Source: Jatrophihabitans sp.
GTDB taxonomy: Bacteria > Actinomycetota > Actinomycetes > Mycobacteriales > Jatrophihabitantaceae
Length of the DNA: 64,000 bases
Direction: 5' to 3'
Assembly: GCA_036399055.1 (NCBI GenBank)
Contig: DASWNX010000040.1
Span: 186,001 to 250,000 of the forward strand
Under the pieces are notes generated by a model. That model worked only from the letters and a program-made list of their open reading frames with translations, was not told the origin of the DNA and made no database searches. A program made the translations under genes and the position numbers. Positions 56,343 through 64,000 of this stretch are shown here, piece by piece. The number at the start of each line of letters is the position of its first letter. The first letter of the stretch is position 1.

Positions 56343-57797
56343 ATGCCCGCACCCCATGTCACCCGAGGCGTTCCGGTCGCAGCCGCCGGCGCCGCCCTAG
56401 CGCTGCTGCTGTCCGCCTGCGGCCAGGCCTCGACCCCGCTGTCGGACCGGCAGCAGGAGGTCCGCTCGACCGAGACCAACGTCAAGATGACCGACTGCGC
56501 CTCGGAGTGCACCGGCGAACTCGACGGCGCCAAGTACGCCATCAAGCTGCCGTCGAGCTGGAACGGCACCCTGCTGCTGTACTCCCACGGCTACCGGTTC
56601 GCCGCGCCCGCCCCACCCAGCTTCGACCCGGTCGACACCGACGCGCAGGTGAGCTCGACCGACAGCGACGGCACCGGCTCCGACCCGTTGAGCGCCAGCC
56701 TGCTCGAGGCCGGTTACGCCCTGGCCGGCTCGTCCTACAAGTCCAATGGCTGGGCGACCGCCGACGGGGTCAAGGCAGGCGTGGACCTGCGCGCCCATTT
56801 CGTGAAGCTGGTCGGCACTCCGAAGCGGACCTATGTGTGGGGCGACTCCCTCGGCGGGCTGGTCAGCCAACTGCTGGCCGAGGCGCACCCGGACTGGGTG
56901 GACGGGGCCGCGCCGATGTGCGGCGTGCTGGGCGGGCCGACCCGCAACTTCGACACCGCGCTGGACGTCGCCTTCGCGGTCAAGGCGCTGATCGACCCGC
57001 AGCTGAAGCTGACCGGCTACACCGACCAGCAGGATGCCACCGCCAACTGGGAGCACGCCTCGGCGGCCGTCCAGAAGGCCGCCGCGGACGTGGCCGGCGG
57101 CGGCACCGCCAAGGTGATGTTCATCGGCTCGCTGGTGGACGCCCCGACGGCCACGGCCACCTACGACGGTCACGACCTGCCCTCCCAGGTCAAGGCCCGG
57201 GTCGAGGCGTTGCTGACCGCGCTGGCCTTCGGCACCAGCGGCCGCTACGAGCTGGAGCAGCGGGTCGGCGGCAACCCCTCGGGCAACTCCGACGCCGATT
57301 ACCCCAGCCGGATCGACGAGGCCGAGACCAGCCTGATCGGCACCGTCGGCGGCAAGGTCGAGGCGTTGCAGCAGCAGTTGGCCGCAGCGCCGCGGGTGAG
57401 CGCGGACGCCACCGCCAGGTCGGCCTTCGAGAAGCTCGGTGACCCCACCGGCAAGCTCACCGTCCCCACGCTCACCATGCACACCGAGCAGGATCCGCTG
57501 GTGCTGGTGCAGAACGAGACGGTCTTCGAGGCCCGGGTCCGTGAGGCCAAGCGCTCGGACAAGCTGGTGCAGCTCTACATCGCGCCGCCGAAGACCTACT
57601 CCGAGACCGCCAAGGCGCCCTACGGGGCGGGCCACTGCAGGTTCTCAGACGGTCAGCGGTTGGGCCTGGTCAACGTCCTGGACGGGTGGGTGCGCCGCTC
57701 CGCCTATCCCGTCCCGGCCGGTGTGGCGAGTCTGATCGGCGAGGGGATCGACCCGGCCTTCGCTCCGGGTCAGTGGCCCGGCGACGAGTCCAGCTGA
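56343..57797 (+). CDS. Secreted alpha/beta-hydrolase lipoprotein
   Basis: A 484-residue lipoprotein with signal MPAPHVTRGVPVAAAGAALA and lipobox LLSAC. The alpha/beta-hydrolase core has LLLYSHGYRF (oxyanion region) and the nucleophile elbow YVWGDSLGGLVSQLLAEAHP with Ser; the acid in PTLTMHTEQDPLVLVQNE and the His near GAGHCRFSD complete a likely triad. It resembles secreted actinobacterial tripeptidyl aminopeptidase/esterase-like proteins. The substrate is unknown. The 3' end overlaps the convergent flippase gene by 28 bp. Confidence 0.82.
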   Translation: MPAPHVTRGVPVAAAGAALALLLSACGQASTPLSDRQQEVRSTETNVKMTDCASECTGELDGAKYAIKLPSSWNGTLLLYSHGYRFAAPAPPSFDPVDTDAQVSSTDSDGTGSDPLSASLLEAGYALAGSSYKSNGWATADGVKAGVDLRAHFVKLVGTPKRTYVWGDSLGGLVSQLLAEAHPDWVDGAAPMCGVLGGPTRNFDTALDVAFAVKALIDPQLKLTGYTDQQDATANWEHASAAVQKAAADVAGGGTAKVMFIGSLVDAPTATATYDGHDLPSQVKARVEALLTALAFGTSGRYELEQRVGGNPSGNSDADYPSRIDEAETSLIGTVGGKVEALQQQLAAAPRVSADATARSAFEKLGDPTGKLTVPTLTMHTEQDPLVLVQNETVFEARVREAKRSDKLVQLYIAPPKTYSETAKAPYGAGHCRFSDGQRLGLVNVLDGWVRRSAYPVPAGVASLIGEGIDPAFAPGQWPGDESS

Positions 57798-59116
57798 GCC
57801 GCGGCCCGGCTGCCGACGCCACGCGCGCGGTAGCCGGGCGCCAGGCGCAACAGCACCGCAGCAGCCGCGGTCAGCAGGTTCAGCCCGGCCATCAGCCCGA
57901 CCACCAGTCGCACCGACGGCTGCGGGCCCAGGCTCAGCACCAGCGCCGCCTCACCGGCCACGCTGGCCCAGATCAGCGCTGTGACCGCCATGTTGCGGAC
58001 CGCGAGGCCGGCGACCAGGGTGAACTGCAGGACGGCCAGGCAGCCGCCGAGCATCGCGAACAGCCAGGCGTCCTCGCGTAGCTGGGGGTAGCGACCGCCG
58101 CCGACCACGTTGGTGACCAGGCCGCTGAGCAGCCAGCTGCCGGCCACGATCGCCAGCCCCAAGCCGGCGATCCCGGCGACAGCCCGGGCGAAGACCCGAT
58201 GGTGGCGCTCGGCGTCGGTGAGCGTGGCGAACAGCACGTTGGCCACTGACTGCGGCAACCACAGGCTGGCCTTGGTCAGCACCGAGCCGGCCGCGTAGAC
58301 CGCGGCGGCCGAGGTGCTGAGCACATGCCGGGCCAGCAGCACGTCGCTGACGCTGAGCAGCAGGAACACCCCGTAGGCGTGCGAGGCATGTCCGGCCTCG
58401 GTCAGCAGTGACAGCAGCGCCCGCCGGCTGCGGTGGCGCAGCTCCGGCAGCGCCAGGACGCAGCCGGCGGCCGGCACGCTCAGCCCGATCGCCAGGCAGG
58501 TGAGCGCTGTGGTGCTGGTGCCGCCGAGGAACAGCCCGAGCAGGCCGGCGCCGGAGCGCCCGGCGGTGCCGGCGAAGGTCGCCACCGCCAGCCCCATCAG
58601 CCGCTGCTCGCCCTGCCAGACCCCCTGGCACAGCCCCTGCAGGGCGGTGCCCGGCATCGACAGCGCCACCAGCAGGGGACCGGTCAGCCCGGGCAGGTGC
58701 AGAAAGGCCACCAGCGCCGGCGACAGCGCGGCGATGAGCAACGTCGCGGCCAGCCCGATCACCACGCCTGCTTCGAGCAGCCCCTCAGCCGAGCCGGTGG
58801 CCACCCGCCGGGCGGCGACCGCCTGCAAGGCGAACGCGGGCACCGAGCCGATCAGCAACAGGTTGAGCAAGGTGACCAGCTCGGCGTAGTCGGCGACGCC
58901 CAGCCGGCGGGCGGCCGCCAGCAGCAGCAGGTAGCTGAGCACGTTGCCCAGCCAGCCGGCCGCCGTCACCCAGAGCAGGCCGCGACCGACCGGCGCGGCC
59001 TGGGTGAGACTTGCCTGTCGCGGCTCGGCGACGGCGGTCCGCGGCGACTCGGGGTCGGCGCCGACGGGCGATGGGAGGCCCGGCCGCGGCCGGAACGGCA
59101 GTGCCCCCTTGACCAA
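57770..59116 (-). CDS. MOP-superfamily flippase-like polytopic protein
   Basis: A 448-residue protein with about 12-14 membrane helices and the N-terminal helix LLWVTAAGWLGNVLSYLLLL with AAARRLGVADYAELVTLLNL, typical of polysaccharide transporters (Wzx/MurJ-like). VLLARHVLSTSAAAVYAAGS and PQSVANVLFATLTDAERHHR are further flippase-like features. It probably moves a lipid-linked sugar across the membrane. The start is a TTG at 59116, ten bases after AGAGAGG; no ATG or GTG offers a better choice. It is divergent from the polytopic protein at 59226. Confidence 0.82.
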   Translation of the reverse strand: MVKGALPFRPRPGLPSPVGADPESPRTAVAEPRQASLTQAAPVGRGLLWVTAAGWLGNVLSYLLLLAAARRLGVADYAELVTLLNLLLIGSVPAFALQAVAARRVATGSAEGLLEAGVVIGLAATLLIAALSPALVAFLHLPGLTGPLLVALSMPGTALQGLCQGVWQGEQRLMGLAVATFAGTAGRSGAGLLGLFLGGTSTTALTCLAIGLSVPAAGCVLALPELRHRSRRALLSLLTEAGHASHAYGVFLLLSVSDVLLARHVLSTSAAAVYAAGSVLTKASLWLPQSVANVLFATLTDAERHHRVFARAVAGIAGLGLAIVAGSWLLSGLVTNVVGGGRYPQLREDAWLFAMLGGCLAVLQFTLVAGLAVRNMAVTALIWASVAGEAALVLSLGPQPSVRLVVGLMAGLNLLTAAAAVLLRLAPGYRARGVGSRAAAQLDSSPGH

Positions 59117-59225
59117 GGTCGCCCAACCTCTCTGAGGTAACGGTTAGAGTCTGGCCGCGGCCCGCACACCGCGGCGCGTCAGCTTGGGATTGAGCCTAAC
59201 GACCCGGACGGCGAGAGGAGCGCAG

Positions 59226-61022
59226 GTGCGCCCCCGAAACCGATCGGCGCTGCTGGCCGACTGCTGGGTGCTCGGGCTGAGCGTCGCGCTGCTGTGGCCC
59301 CAACGGCTGCCCGGCTACGGGCTGGGCCACGACATGGTGTTCACGCCGCGCCAACCGCTCACCGAGCAGTCCTTCGGCCTGGGGTCGGTGGCGCCGCGGG
59401 CCGTGCCGTTGGATGCCGTGGTGGCTCTGGCCAGCCGGTTGGTCGACGGCGCGGTGCTCGGCCGGCTCGCGCTGCTGGCGCCGTTGCTGATGGCCGGTTG
59501 GGGTTGTGCCCGGCTGTCGCGGGTGAGCTCGCTGCCCGGCCTGCTCACGGTGGCCGGCTTCGCGGTCTGGAATCCGTTCGTCATCGAGCGACTGGCGCTG
59601 GGGCAGTGGGCGCTGCTGTGGGCCTACGGGGCGCTGCCCTGGGTGGTCCTGGCGGCCAGCCGGTTCAGCGCCGAGCCGTCGGCGCCGGGCGGGTCCCCTT
59701 CGCCGAGGAAGGGGTGGGCTGCAACCGAGCGGGGAAGCGGTTGGCTGCAGCCAACGTCGACCCTGGTCTGCTGGCTGGCGGTCTGCGCGATCACTCCCAC
59801 CGGCGCGCTGATCGGGGCCGGGGTCGCCGTCGTGGTGGCCGGCTCCCGGCAGGTGAAGCGGCTGGCGCCGGTGCTGGCCGTCGCGGTGCTGGTGCAGCTG
59901 CCCTGGTTGGCGCCCGCGCTCACCTCGGCGGCTGGCGCCACCAGCGACCCGAGAGGAGTCGCGGCCTTCGCGGCTCGCTCCGAGCGCCCGGGCGGCGCCT
60001 GGGCGAGCCTGCTCGGCCTGGGCGGCATCTGGAGCTCTGAGGCCACCCCTGCCAGCCGGGCAGGCCTGCTCGGTCACCTGAGCACCGTGGCGGTGCTGGC
60101 CGCGCTGCTGTTCGGCCTGCCCGCGCTGCGAGCCGCCGTGGGTCAGCGGCTGTGGCGGCGACTGGCGCTGCTGGGACTGGCCGGCCTGGCGCTGGCGGTA
60201 GCCGGCACGCTGCCGGGGCTGGCCGCGGCGCTGCGGTGGGCGGTGCGCGAGCTGCCCGGCGCCGGGTTGCTGCGCGACGGGCAGAAGTGGCTGATGCCCT
60301 TCGTCCTGCTGGCGGTGCTCAGCGCCGGCGCCGCGGTGCAGCGGCTCACCGACCGGCTCGCGGGCCGGGCGCCGGGCTGGCCGCTGGTCCTGGCCGCCCT
60401 GGCGCTGCCGCTGGTGCTGCTGCCCGACGCCATGGCCACCCTCAAGGCGCCGCTCACCCCGGTGCGCTACCCGCAGCGGTGGCAGCAGGTCGCCGATCAG
60501 GTGCGCGGGTCGTCCTCGGCGGTGCTGGTGCTGCCGTTCGGCTCGTACCGCAGCTTCGGCTGGGCGCCGGGGCGGACCGTGCTGGACCCGGCGCCGCGCT
60601 GGCTGCCTGCCGAGACGGTGGTCGATGACCGGCTGGTCGTCTCGGGTGAGGTTCTGGGCGGTGAGGACCCTGCCGCCCGCCGGCTGGCCGGGCTGCTGGA
60701 GTCCGGGCCCACCGCGGCCGCGCTGGCCAGCGGCCTGGCCGGGCAGGGGATCGGCTGGGTGGTGCGCGAGGCTGACACGCCCGGTCCGCCGGTTCCGGAC
60801 CTGAGCCGGCTGCAGCCGATGCTCACCGGTGACGCGGTCGAGCTCTACCGGGTTCCCGGCCAGGTGAGGGCGGCTCCGGACCAGTCCGCGCGGCGCCGGC
60901 TGGTGCTGTGGTTGGATCTGGTGTGCGCCGCGGTCCTTGCCGTGGCTATCAGCGTTAAGTCCGGATTTGCCGGGCGGAGGTTGTTACACTCTTCAGTAAC
61001 ATCTAGCTCGGAGGATTCCTAG
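59226..61022 (+). CDS. Large polytopic membrane protein, possible GT-C-type glycosyltransferase
   Basis: A 598-residue protein, GTG start with GAGAGGAGCGCA upstream. About 11 hydrophobic segments occupy the first 400 residues. Notable strings are GYGLGHDMVFTPRQPLTEQS with an acidic residue in the first outer loop, as in GT-C enzymes, LRDGQKWLMPFVLLAVLSAG and, in the soluble C-terminal part, AVLVLPFGSYRSFGWAPGRT. The following gene encodes a DUF2613-like peptide, the same neighbour as mycobacterial aftD (arabinofuranosyltransferase), and the RDxxKW string resembles AftD-type proteins. That relation is an inference. The stop shares one base with the next start. Confidence 0.72.
   Translation: MRPRNRSALLADCWVLGLSVALLWPQRLPGYGLGHDMVFTPRQPLTEQSFGLGSVAPRAVPLDAVVALASRLVDGAVLGRLALLAPLLMAGWGCARLSRVSSLPGLLTVAGFAVWNPFVIERLALGQWALLWAYGALPWVVLAASRFSAEPSAPGGSPSPRKGWAATERGSGWLQPTSTLVCWLAVCAITPTGALIGAGVAVVVAGSRQVKRLAPVLAVAVLVQLPWLAPALTSAAGATSDPRGVAAFAARSERPGGAWASLLGLGGIWSSEATPASRAGLLGHLSTVAVLAALLFGLPALRAAVGQRLWRRLALLGLAGLALAVAGTLPGLAAALRWAVRELPGAGLLRDGQKWLMPFVLLAVLSAGAAVQRLTDRLAGRAPGWPLVLAALALPLVLLPDAMATLKAPLTPVRYPQRWQQVADQVRGSSSAVLVLPFGSYRSFGWAPGRTVLDPAPRWLPAETVVDDRLVVSGEVLGGEDPAARRLAGLLESGPTAAALASGLAGQGIGWVVREADTPGPPVPDLSRLQPMLTGDAVELYRVPGQVRAAPDQSARRRLVLWLDLVCAAVLAVAISVKSGFAGRRLLHSSVTSSSEDS
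60982..61001. promoter_or_regulatory. Inverted repeat TGTTAC-N8-GTAACA
   Basis: A perfect 6-bp inverted repeat with an eight-base spacer lies inside the 3' end of the polytopic protein gene, about 20 bp before the DUF2613-like start. It could be an operator or a small hairpin affecting translation of the 49-aa peptide. Confidence 0.4.
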
Positions 61023-61171
61023 TGGGCAAGCTCATCTCGGCCGTCGTCGCCGGCGTCATCGGAACGGTGCTCGCTGGAACGGCCGTTTGGGGTGTGGTGT
61101 CGTCCACGACCGCCGCCCCGAAGGACAACCCCGTCGACACCGTCGCGGTGATCCCGTACGGCAACCGCTGA
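61022..61171 (+). CDS. DUF2613-like small membrane/secreted peptide
   Basis: A 49-residue protein starting at GTG one base into the preceding stop codon, with GGAGG eight bases upstream. It has one hydrophobic segment (LISAVVAGVIGTVLAGTAVW) followed by a short polar outer part (SSTTAAPKDNPVDTV and AVIPYGNR). Size, layout and position after a large envelope membrane protein match the actinobacterial DUF2613 family (M. tuberculosis Rv0236A, next to aftD). It may be a small subunit or stabiliser of its neighbour; function is unknown. Confidence 0.75.
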   Translation: MGKLISAVVAGVIGTVLAGTAVWGVVSSTTAAPKDNPVDTVAVIPYGNR

Positions 61172-61185
61172 TCCTCAGCGCTGAG

Positions 61186-62298
61186 TCAGCGCTGGGTCAG
61201 CAGCCGCTCGAAGGCCTCGCCTGAGCTCTGCCAGTCAAAGCGCTGAGCCCGCTCACGTGCCTTCTTGGCCATCGCCAGCCGGGCCTCGGTGTCCTCCAGC
61301 AGCGCCCGGCACTGGCTGACCAGCTCGTCCAGGTCGTCCACCAGGACGCCGGTCTCGCCGTCGACGATCGACTCGGTCACCCCGCCGGCGAAGGAGTAGG
61401 CAAGGGCGGGCACCGACCGGGCAGCGGCCTCCATGATCGCGATGCCCCAGCCCTCCTTGATCGAGGGCACCAGCATGAGCCAGCTGGCGTCGAGCAGCGC
61501 ATCGCGCTCGGTGTCGCTGACGTGGCCGTGAAAGGTGACCAGCTCGCTGACGCCGAGTTCCTCGGCCGCGGCGGCCAGCTCGGCCGACCACCAGCCCGAC
61601 CCGATCACGTCCAGCCGCAACTGCGGCATGCTCACCCGCAGCCGGGCCATCAGCTCCAGCGCGTGCTCGAACTGCTTGTGCGGCACCAGCCGTCCCAGGA
61701 CGCAGATCCGCGGGGTGCTCGAGCGCGGTTGCAGCCGGGAGGGGTGCGGGACGTCGATCCCGTTGCAGACCACCGAGATCCGCTCCGGGTCGACGCCCAG
61801 TCCGGTCAGGTCGTGCCTGCTGGACTCCGACACCGTGATGTAGGGGCGCCGGCGGTAGAGCCGGGGCGCGAGCCAGGACTCCACCCACCAGCCGATCCGG
61901 CCTCCGACGCCGGGATAGATGATCTGCCACTGCTCGCGGTGCACGTGGTGGACCAGCACGTGCACCCCGCGGCGGCGGACCAGGGGCGCGGCGAACGGGA
62001 TGCCGTTGTGGACGTCGATGACGATGTCAGCGCGGCGGCCGGCGCGGCTGAGCAGGTAGGCCAGGCCGCGGGGGTAGACGCTGAGCCAGCCGCCTCGGCG
62101 GTGGAACCGGACTCCGTCGCGGACCTCGTCGCCAGGGGCGTTGGCGTGCGCGGCGCAGAAGATCGTGACGTCGTGGCCGCGTCCGGCGAGCCAGCGCGCC
62201 ATGTGCTCGACGTAGACCTCCGAGCCGCCGCCATCGGGATGCGCCGTGTCGCGCCACACCAGAAAGGTGATGCGCCGTGGCGTGGCTGACGAATCCAT
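61186..62298 (-). CDS. Family 4 glycosyltransferase
   Basis: A 370-residue GT-B enzyme. ATG 62298, just after GGGGAGCA, gives MDSSATPRRITFLVWRDTAH; a longer start at 62355 lacks a ribosome site. Motifs are PDGGGSEVYVEHMARWLAGR (donor loop with the Gly-rich turn), DIVIDVHNGIPFAAPL, VHVLVHHVHREQW, YITVSESSRHDLTGLG, ISVVCNGIDVPHPSRLQP, RICVLGRLVPHKQFEHALEL and the EX7E-type site in LVPSIKEGWGIAIMEAAARS. It transfers a nucleotide-activated sugar to a lipid or glycan acceptor in the cytoplasm. The neighbouring flippase and polytopic protein suggest surface polysaccharide synthesis. Confidence 0.9.
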   Translation of the reverse strand: MDSSATPRRITFLVWRDTAHPDGGGSEVYVEHMARWLAGRGHDVTIFCAAHANAPGDEVRDGVRFHRRGGWLSVYPRGLAYLLSRAGRRADIVIDVHNGIPFAAPLVRRRGVHVLVHHVHREQWQIIYPGVGGRIGWWVESWLAPRLYRRRPYITVSESSRHDLTGLGVDPERISVVCNGIDVPHPSRLQPRSSTPRICVLGRLVPHKQFEHALELMARLRVSMPQLRLDVIGSGWWSAELAAAAEELGVSELVTFHGHVSDTERDALLDASWLMLVPSIKEGWGIAIMEAAARSVPALAYSFAGGVTESIVDGETGVLVDDLDELVSQCRALLEDTEARLAMAKKARERAQRFDWQSSGEAFERLLTQR

Positions 62299-62570
62299 TG
62301 CTCCCCGACCGCTTTGAACAGTTACTGGAGGGTAGCCCAACTCCCTGCCGCTCACGACGCCTTCGCCAGAGCTCGGCGCCGTCCAGTAAGCCGGTCAGCG
62401 GTCAACGACTCAGGGTGGGGCATGTCCAGCGCATATAAAGGTTATATAACGATGAATTTGCTTAAGTGTGGCCTGGGTCAAGTGAAATCGTCTAAATTCA
62501 ATCAGGAGATGCGAATTGCTGGGAGCGGCATTAAAATTGCGATTCCTGGTTGTTATTTAAAGGAGATCTG
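62299..62570. promoter_or_regulatory. AT-rich leader upstream of the subtilisin gene
   Basis: A 272-bp gap whose right half (62430-62570) is much richer in A and T than anything else in the window. It contains the 10-bp palindrome GTTATATAAC at 62441-62450, the AAAGGAG ribosome site and an ATG-initiated 39-codon frame (62452-62571, MNLLKCGLGQVKSSKFNQEM...) whose stop overlaps the peptidase ATG as TGATG. That frame has AAAGG ten bases upstream, so a leader peptide is possible. I recognise no named riboswitch. Confidence 0.5.
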
Positions 62571-63950
62571 ATGCGCCCGTCTATATTTCGTGTCGCGACG
62601 GTGGCAGTGTGCGCTGTCGCTTTGAGTGTTCCAGCCGTGGCCATGTCGTCGGCCTCGGCTGCGCCGCCCACTCCGGCTCCCGCCCCGGCGGGACCGTCCT
62701 CGGTCGCCAATGAGGTGCTGGTCGGCTACGTCAGCGGCGCGGCCGCCACCGACCGGGCCCGGGCTCGTGACCGGGCCGCTGCCCGGCTGGCTGAGCGCGT
62801 GGTGCCAGGCGCTGGTTCCCGCGCCGAGGTCGAATTGCTGCGGTTGCCCGCCGGCGCCGACCGCGCCCGCGCCATCCAGGCGCTGAAGGCCGACCCGGCG
62901 GTCGCCTACGCCGAGCCGAACTGGGTCTACACCCACGCCGCGACCAGCACCGACCCCTACTACACCAACGGCAGCCTGTGGGGCATGTACGGCCCCGGCA
63001 CGAGTCCGGCCAACGCCTACGGCAGCAACGCCGCCGCGGCCTGGGCCGCGGGCACCACTGGCTCCTCCAGCGTCTACGTCGGCATCATCGACGAGGGCAT
63101 CCAGTTCAACCACCCGGACCTGGCCGGTCAGGTGGGCAACCCGCTGGAGACCGCCAACGGCGTCGATGACGACCGCAACGGCTACGTCGATGACGTCAAC
63201 GGCTGGGACTTCGACGGCAACAACAACAGCGTCTACGACGGCACCACCCTCGGCTTCTCCGACGACCACGGCACCCACGTGTCCGGCACCATTGGCGCCA
63301 AGGCCAACAACGGCGCCGGCGTGGTCGGGGTCAACTGGAACGTCCGGCTGATCAGCGGCAAGTTCCTCGGCGCGGCCGGCGGCACCACCGCCAACGCGAT
63401 CAAGGCGATCGACTACTTCAACGGCCTGAAGGCCCGCGGCGTGAACATCGTCGCGACCAACAACTCCTGGGGCGGCGGCGGGTACTCCCAGGCTCTCGGC
63501 GACGCGATCGGCCGGGCCAACAGCGCCAACATCCTGTTCGTCGCGGCAGCCGGCAACGGCGGCACCGACGGCGTGGGGGACAACAACGACACCACTCCCA
63601 GCTACCCGGCCTCCTACCCGCACGCCAACGTGATCTCGGTCGCCGCCATCACCAGCACCGGCGCCCGCTCCGGCTTCTCCAACTACGGCCCGACCAGCGT
63701 CGACATCGGCGCGCCGGGCTCGGCGATCTGGTCGACCACCGCCTACAACGGCTACTCCTCCTACGACGGCACCTCGATGGCCACCCCGCACGTCACCGGA
63801 GCAGCCGCGCTCTACGCCTCGACCCATCCCGGGGCGACGGCCGCCGCGATCAAGAACGCCCTGCTCAGCAGCGCCGTCCCGACCGCCTCGATGTCCGGCA
63901 AGACCGTGACCGGCGGGCGGCTCGACGCCTTCGCGGCCCAGTCCCGGTAG
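62571..63950 (+). CDS. Secreted subtilisin-family (S8) serine peptidase
   Basis: A 459-residue preproprotein. The signal peptide is MRPSIFRVATVAVCAVALSV with a cut after ASA. The propeptide (about 35-125) includes EVLVGYVSGAAATDRARARD and ends at DPAVAYAEPNWVYTH, an I9-like inhibitor. The catalytic domain has Asp in VYVGIIDEGIQFNHPDLAGQ, His in GFSDDHGTHVSGTIGAKANN, the oxyanion Asn in IVATNNSWGGGGYSQALGDA or nearby LFVAAAGNGGTDG, and Ser in YSSYDGTSMATPHVTGAAAL. All triad residues are present. The Asp motif reads DEG rather than DTG/DSG. The ribosome site AAAGGAGATCTG is near-perfect. The stop lies 50 bp before the window end. Confidence 0.93.
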   Translation: MRPSIFRVATVAVCAVALSVPAVAMSSASAAPPTPAPAPAGPSSVANEVLVGYVSGAAATDRARARDRAAARLAERVVPGAGSRAEVELLRLPAGADRARAIQALKADPAVAYAEPNWVYTHAATSTDPYYTNGSLWGMYGPGTSPANAYGSNAAAAWAAGTTGSSSVYVGIIDEGIQFNHPDLAGQVGNPLETANGVDDDRNGYVDDVNGWDFDGNNNSVYDGTTLGFSDDHGTHVSGTIGAKANNGAGVVGVNWNVRLISGKFLGAAGGTTANAIKAIDYFNGLKARGVNIVATNNSWGGGGYSQALGDAIGRANSANILFVAAAGNGGTDGVGDNNDTTPSYPASYPHANVISVAAITSTGARSGFSNYGPTSVDIGAPGSAIWSTTAYNGYSSYDGTSMATPHVTGAAALYASTHPGATAAAIKNALLSSAVPTASMSGKTVTGGRLDAFAAQSR

Positions 63951-64000
63951 TCCCTTCCAATCCCGACTCCACCCTCAAGGGCACCCCGAGCCCGCGCCGA
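63951..64000. other. Window end, no gene seen
   Basis: Fifty bases after the peptidase stop. No start codon with a ribosome site or clear hairpin is visible. Confidence 0.6.

Overview
This 64 kb window is chromosomal DNA from a high-GC Gram-positive bacterium of the Actinomycetota. GC is about 70%, GTG and TTG starts are common, and four-base ATGA/GTGA stop-start overlaps are frequent. The gene order (hisA-hisF ... hisI-trpE-trpC ... lgt ... pyk-tesB ... pdtaR ... polA) follows the his/trp-to-polA backbone known from mycobacteria and relatives. Finer placement (for example near Frankiales or Jatrophihabitans) is a guess that the sequence does not settle.

Layout. Positions 1-16000 hold histidine and tryptophan biosynthesis (priA/hisA, hisF, hisI, trpE, the Trp-associated membrane protein, trpC), a secreted zinc peptidase, an MFS exporter, a two-component system, a quinone oxidoreductase, lgt, a VIT-type transporter, an ion channel and an ankyrin protein. 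trpB and trpA, expected between trpC and lgt, are absent. Positions 16012-22993 hold gltB (without gltD), pyk and tesB. Positions 23010-25394 hold two small unknown genes and a PLP decarboxylase.

Positions 25507-43763 are the most interesting part: a biosynthetic gene cluster built around an amino-group carrier protein (AmCP, LysW-like). A minus-strand operon of twelve tightly packed genes encodes a DegT-type aminotransferase, a split transketolase, LysW, LysX, ArgC-like, ArgB-like and LysK-like enzymes, an unrecognised 196-aa protein, a BtrH-like acyltransferase, UDP-galactopyranose mutase and a GT2 glycosyltransferase. A divergent plus-strand operon encodes a sulfotransferase, a second PLP decarboxylase, a GH51 furanosidase, an Eis-like acetyltransferase and an MFS exporter. 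A LuxR-type regulator with a degenerate receiver closes the cluster. This enzyme set matches the logic of the vazabitide/azinomycin/ficellomycin amino-acid pathway: a carrier-bound glutamate is reduced to the semialdehyde, extended by two carbons, aminated and released. The tailoring set (BtrH, Glf/GT2, GH51, decarboxylase) is one I do not recognise, so the product is probably new.

Positions 44082-55425 return to the backbone: tRNA-Leu(CAA), the ANTAR regulator pdtaR, a complete branched-chain amino acid ABC importer (livJHMGF, with an unusually long LivM), an acetyltransferase, a hotdog thioesterase and polA. Positions 55517-64000 form a cell-surface region: a methyltransferase, a secreted alpha/beta-hydrolase, a MOP-family flippase, a large polytopic protein followed by a 49-aa DUF2613-like protein, a GT4 glycosyltransferase and a secreted subtilisin with an unusually AT-rich leader.

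A recurring oddity across the window is short tandem repeats (15-, 18- and 24-bp units inside genes) concentrated at the 5' or 3' ends of genes or just beyond stop codons.
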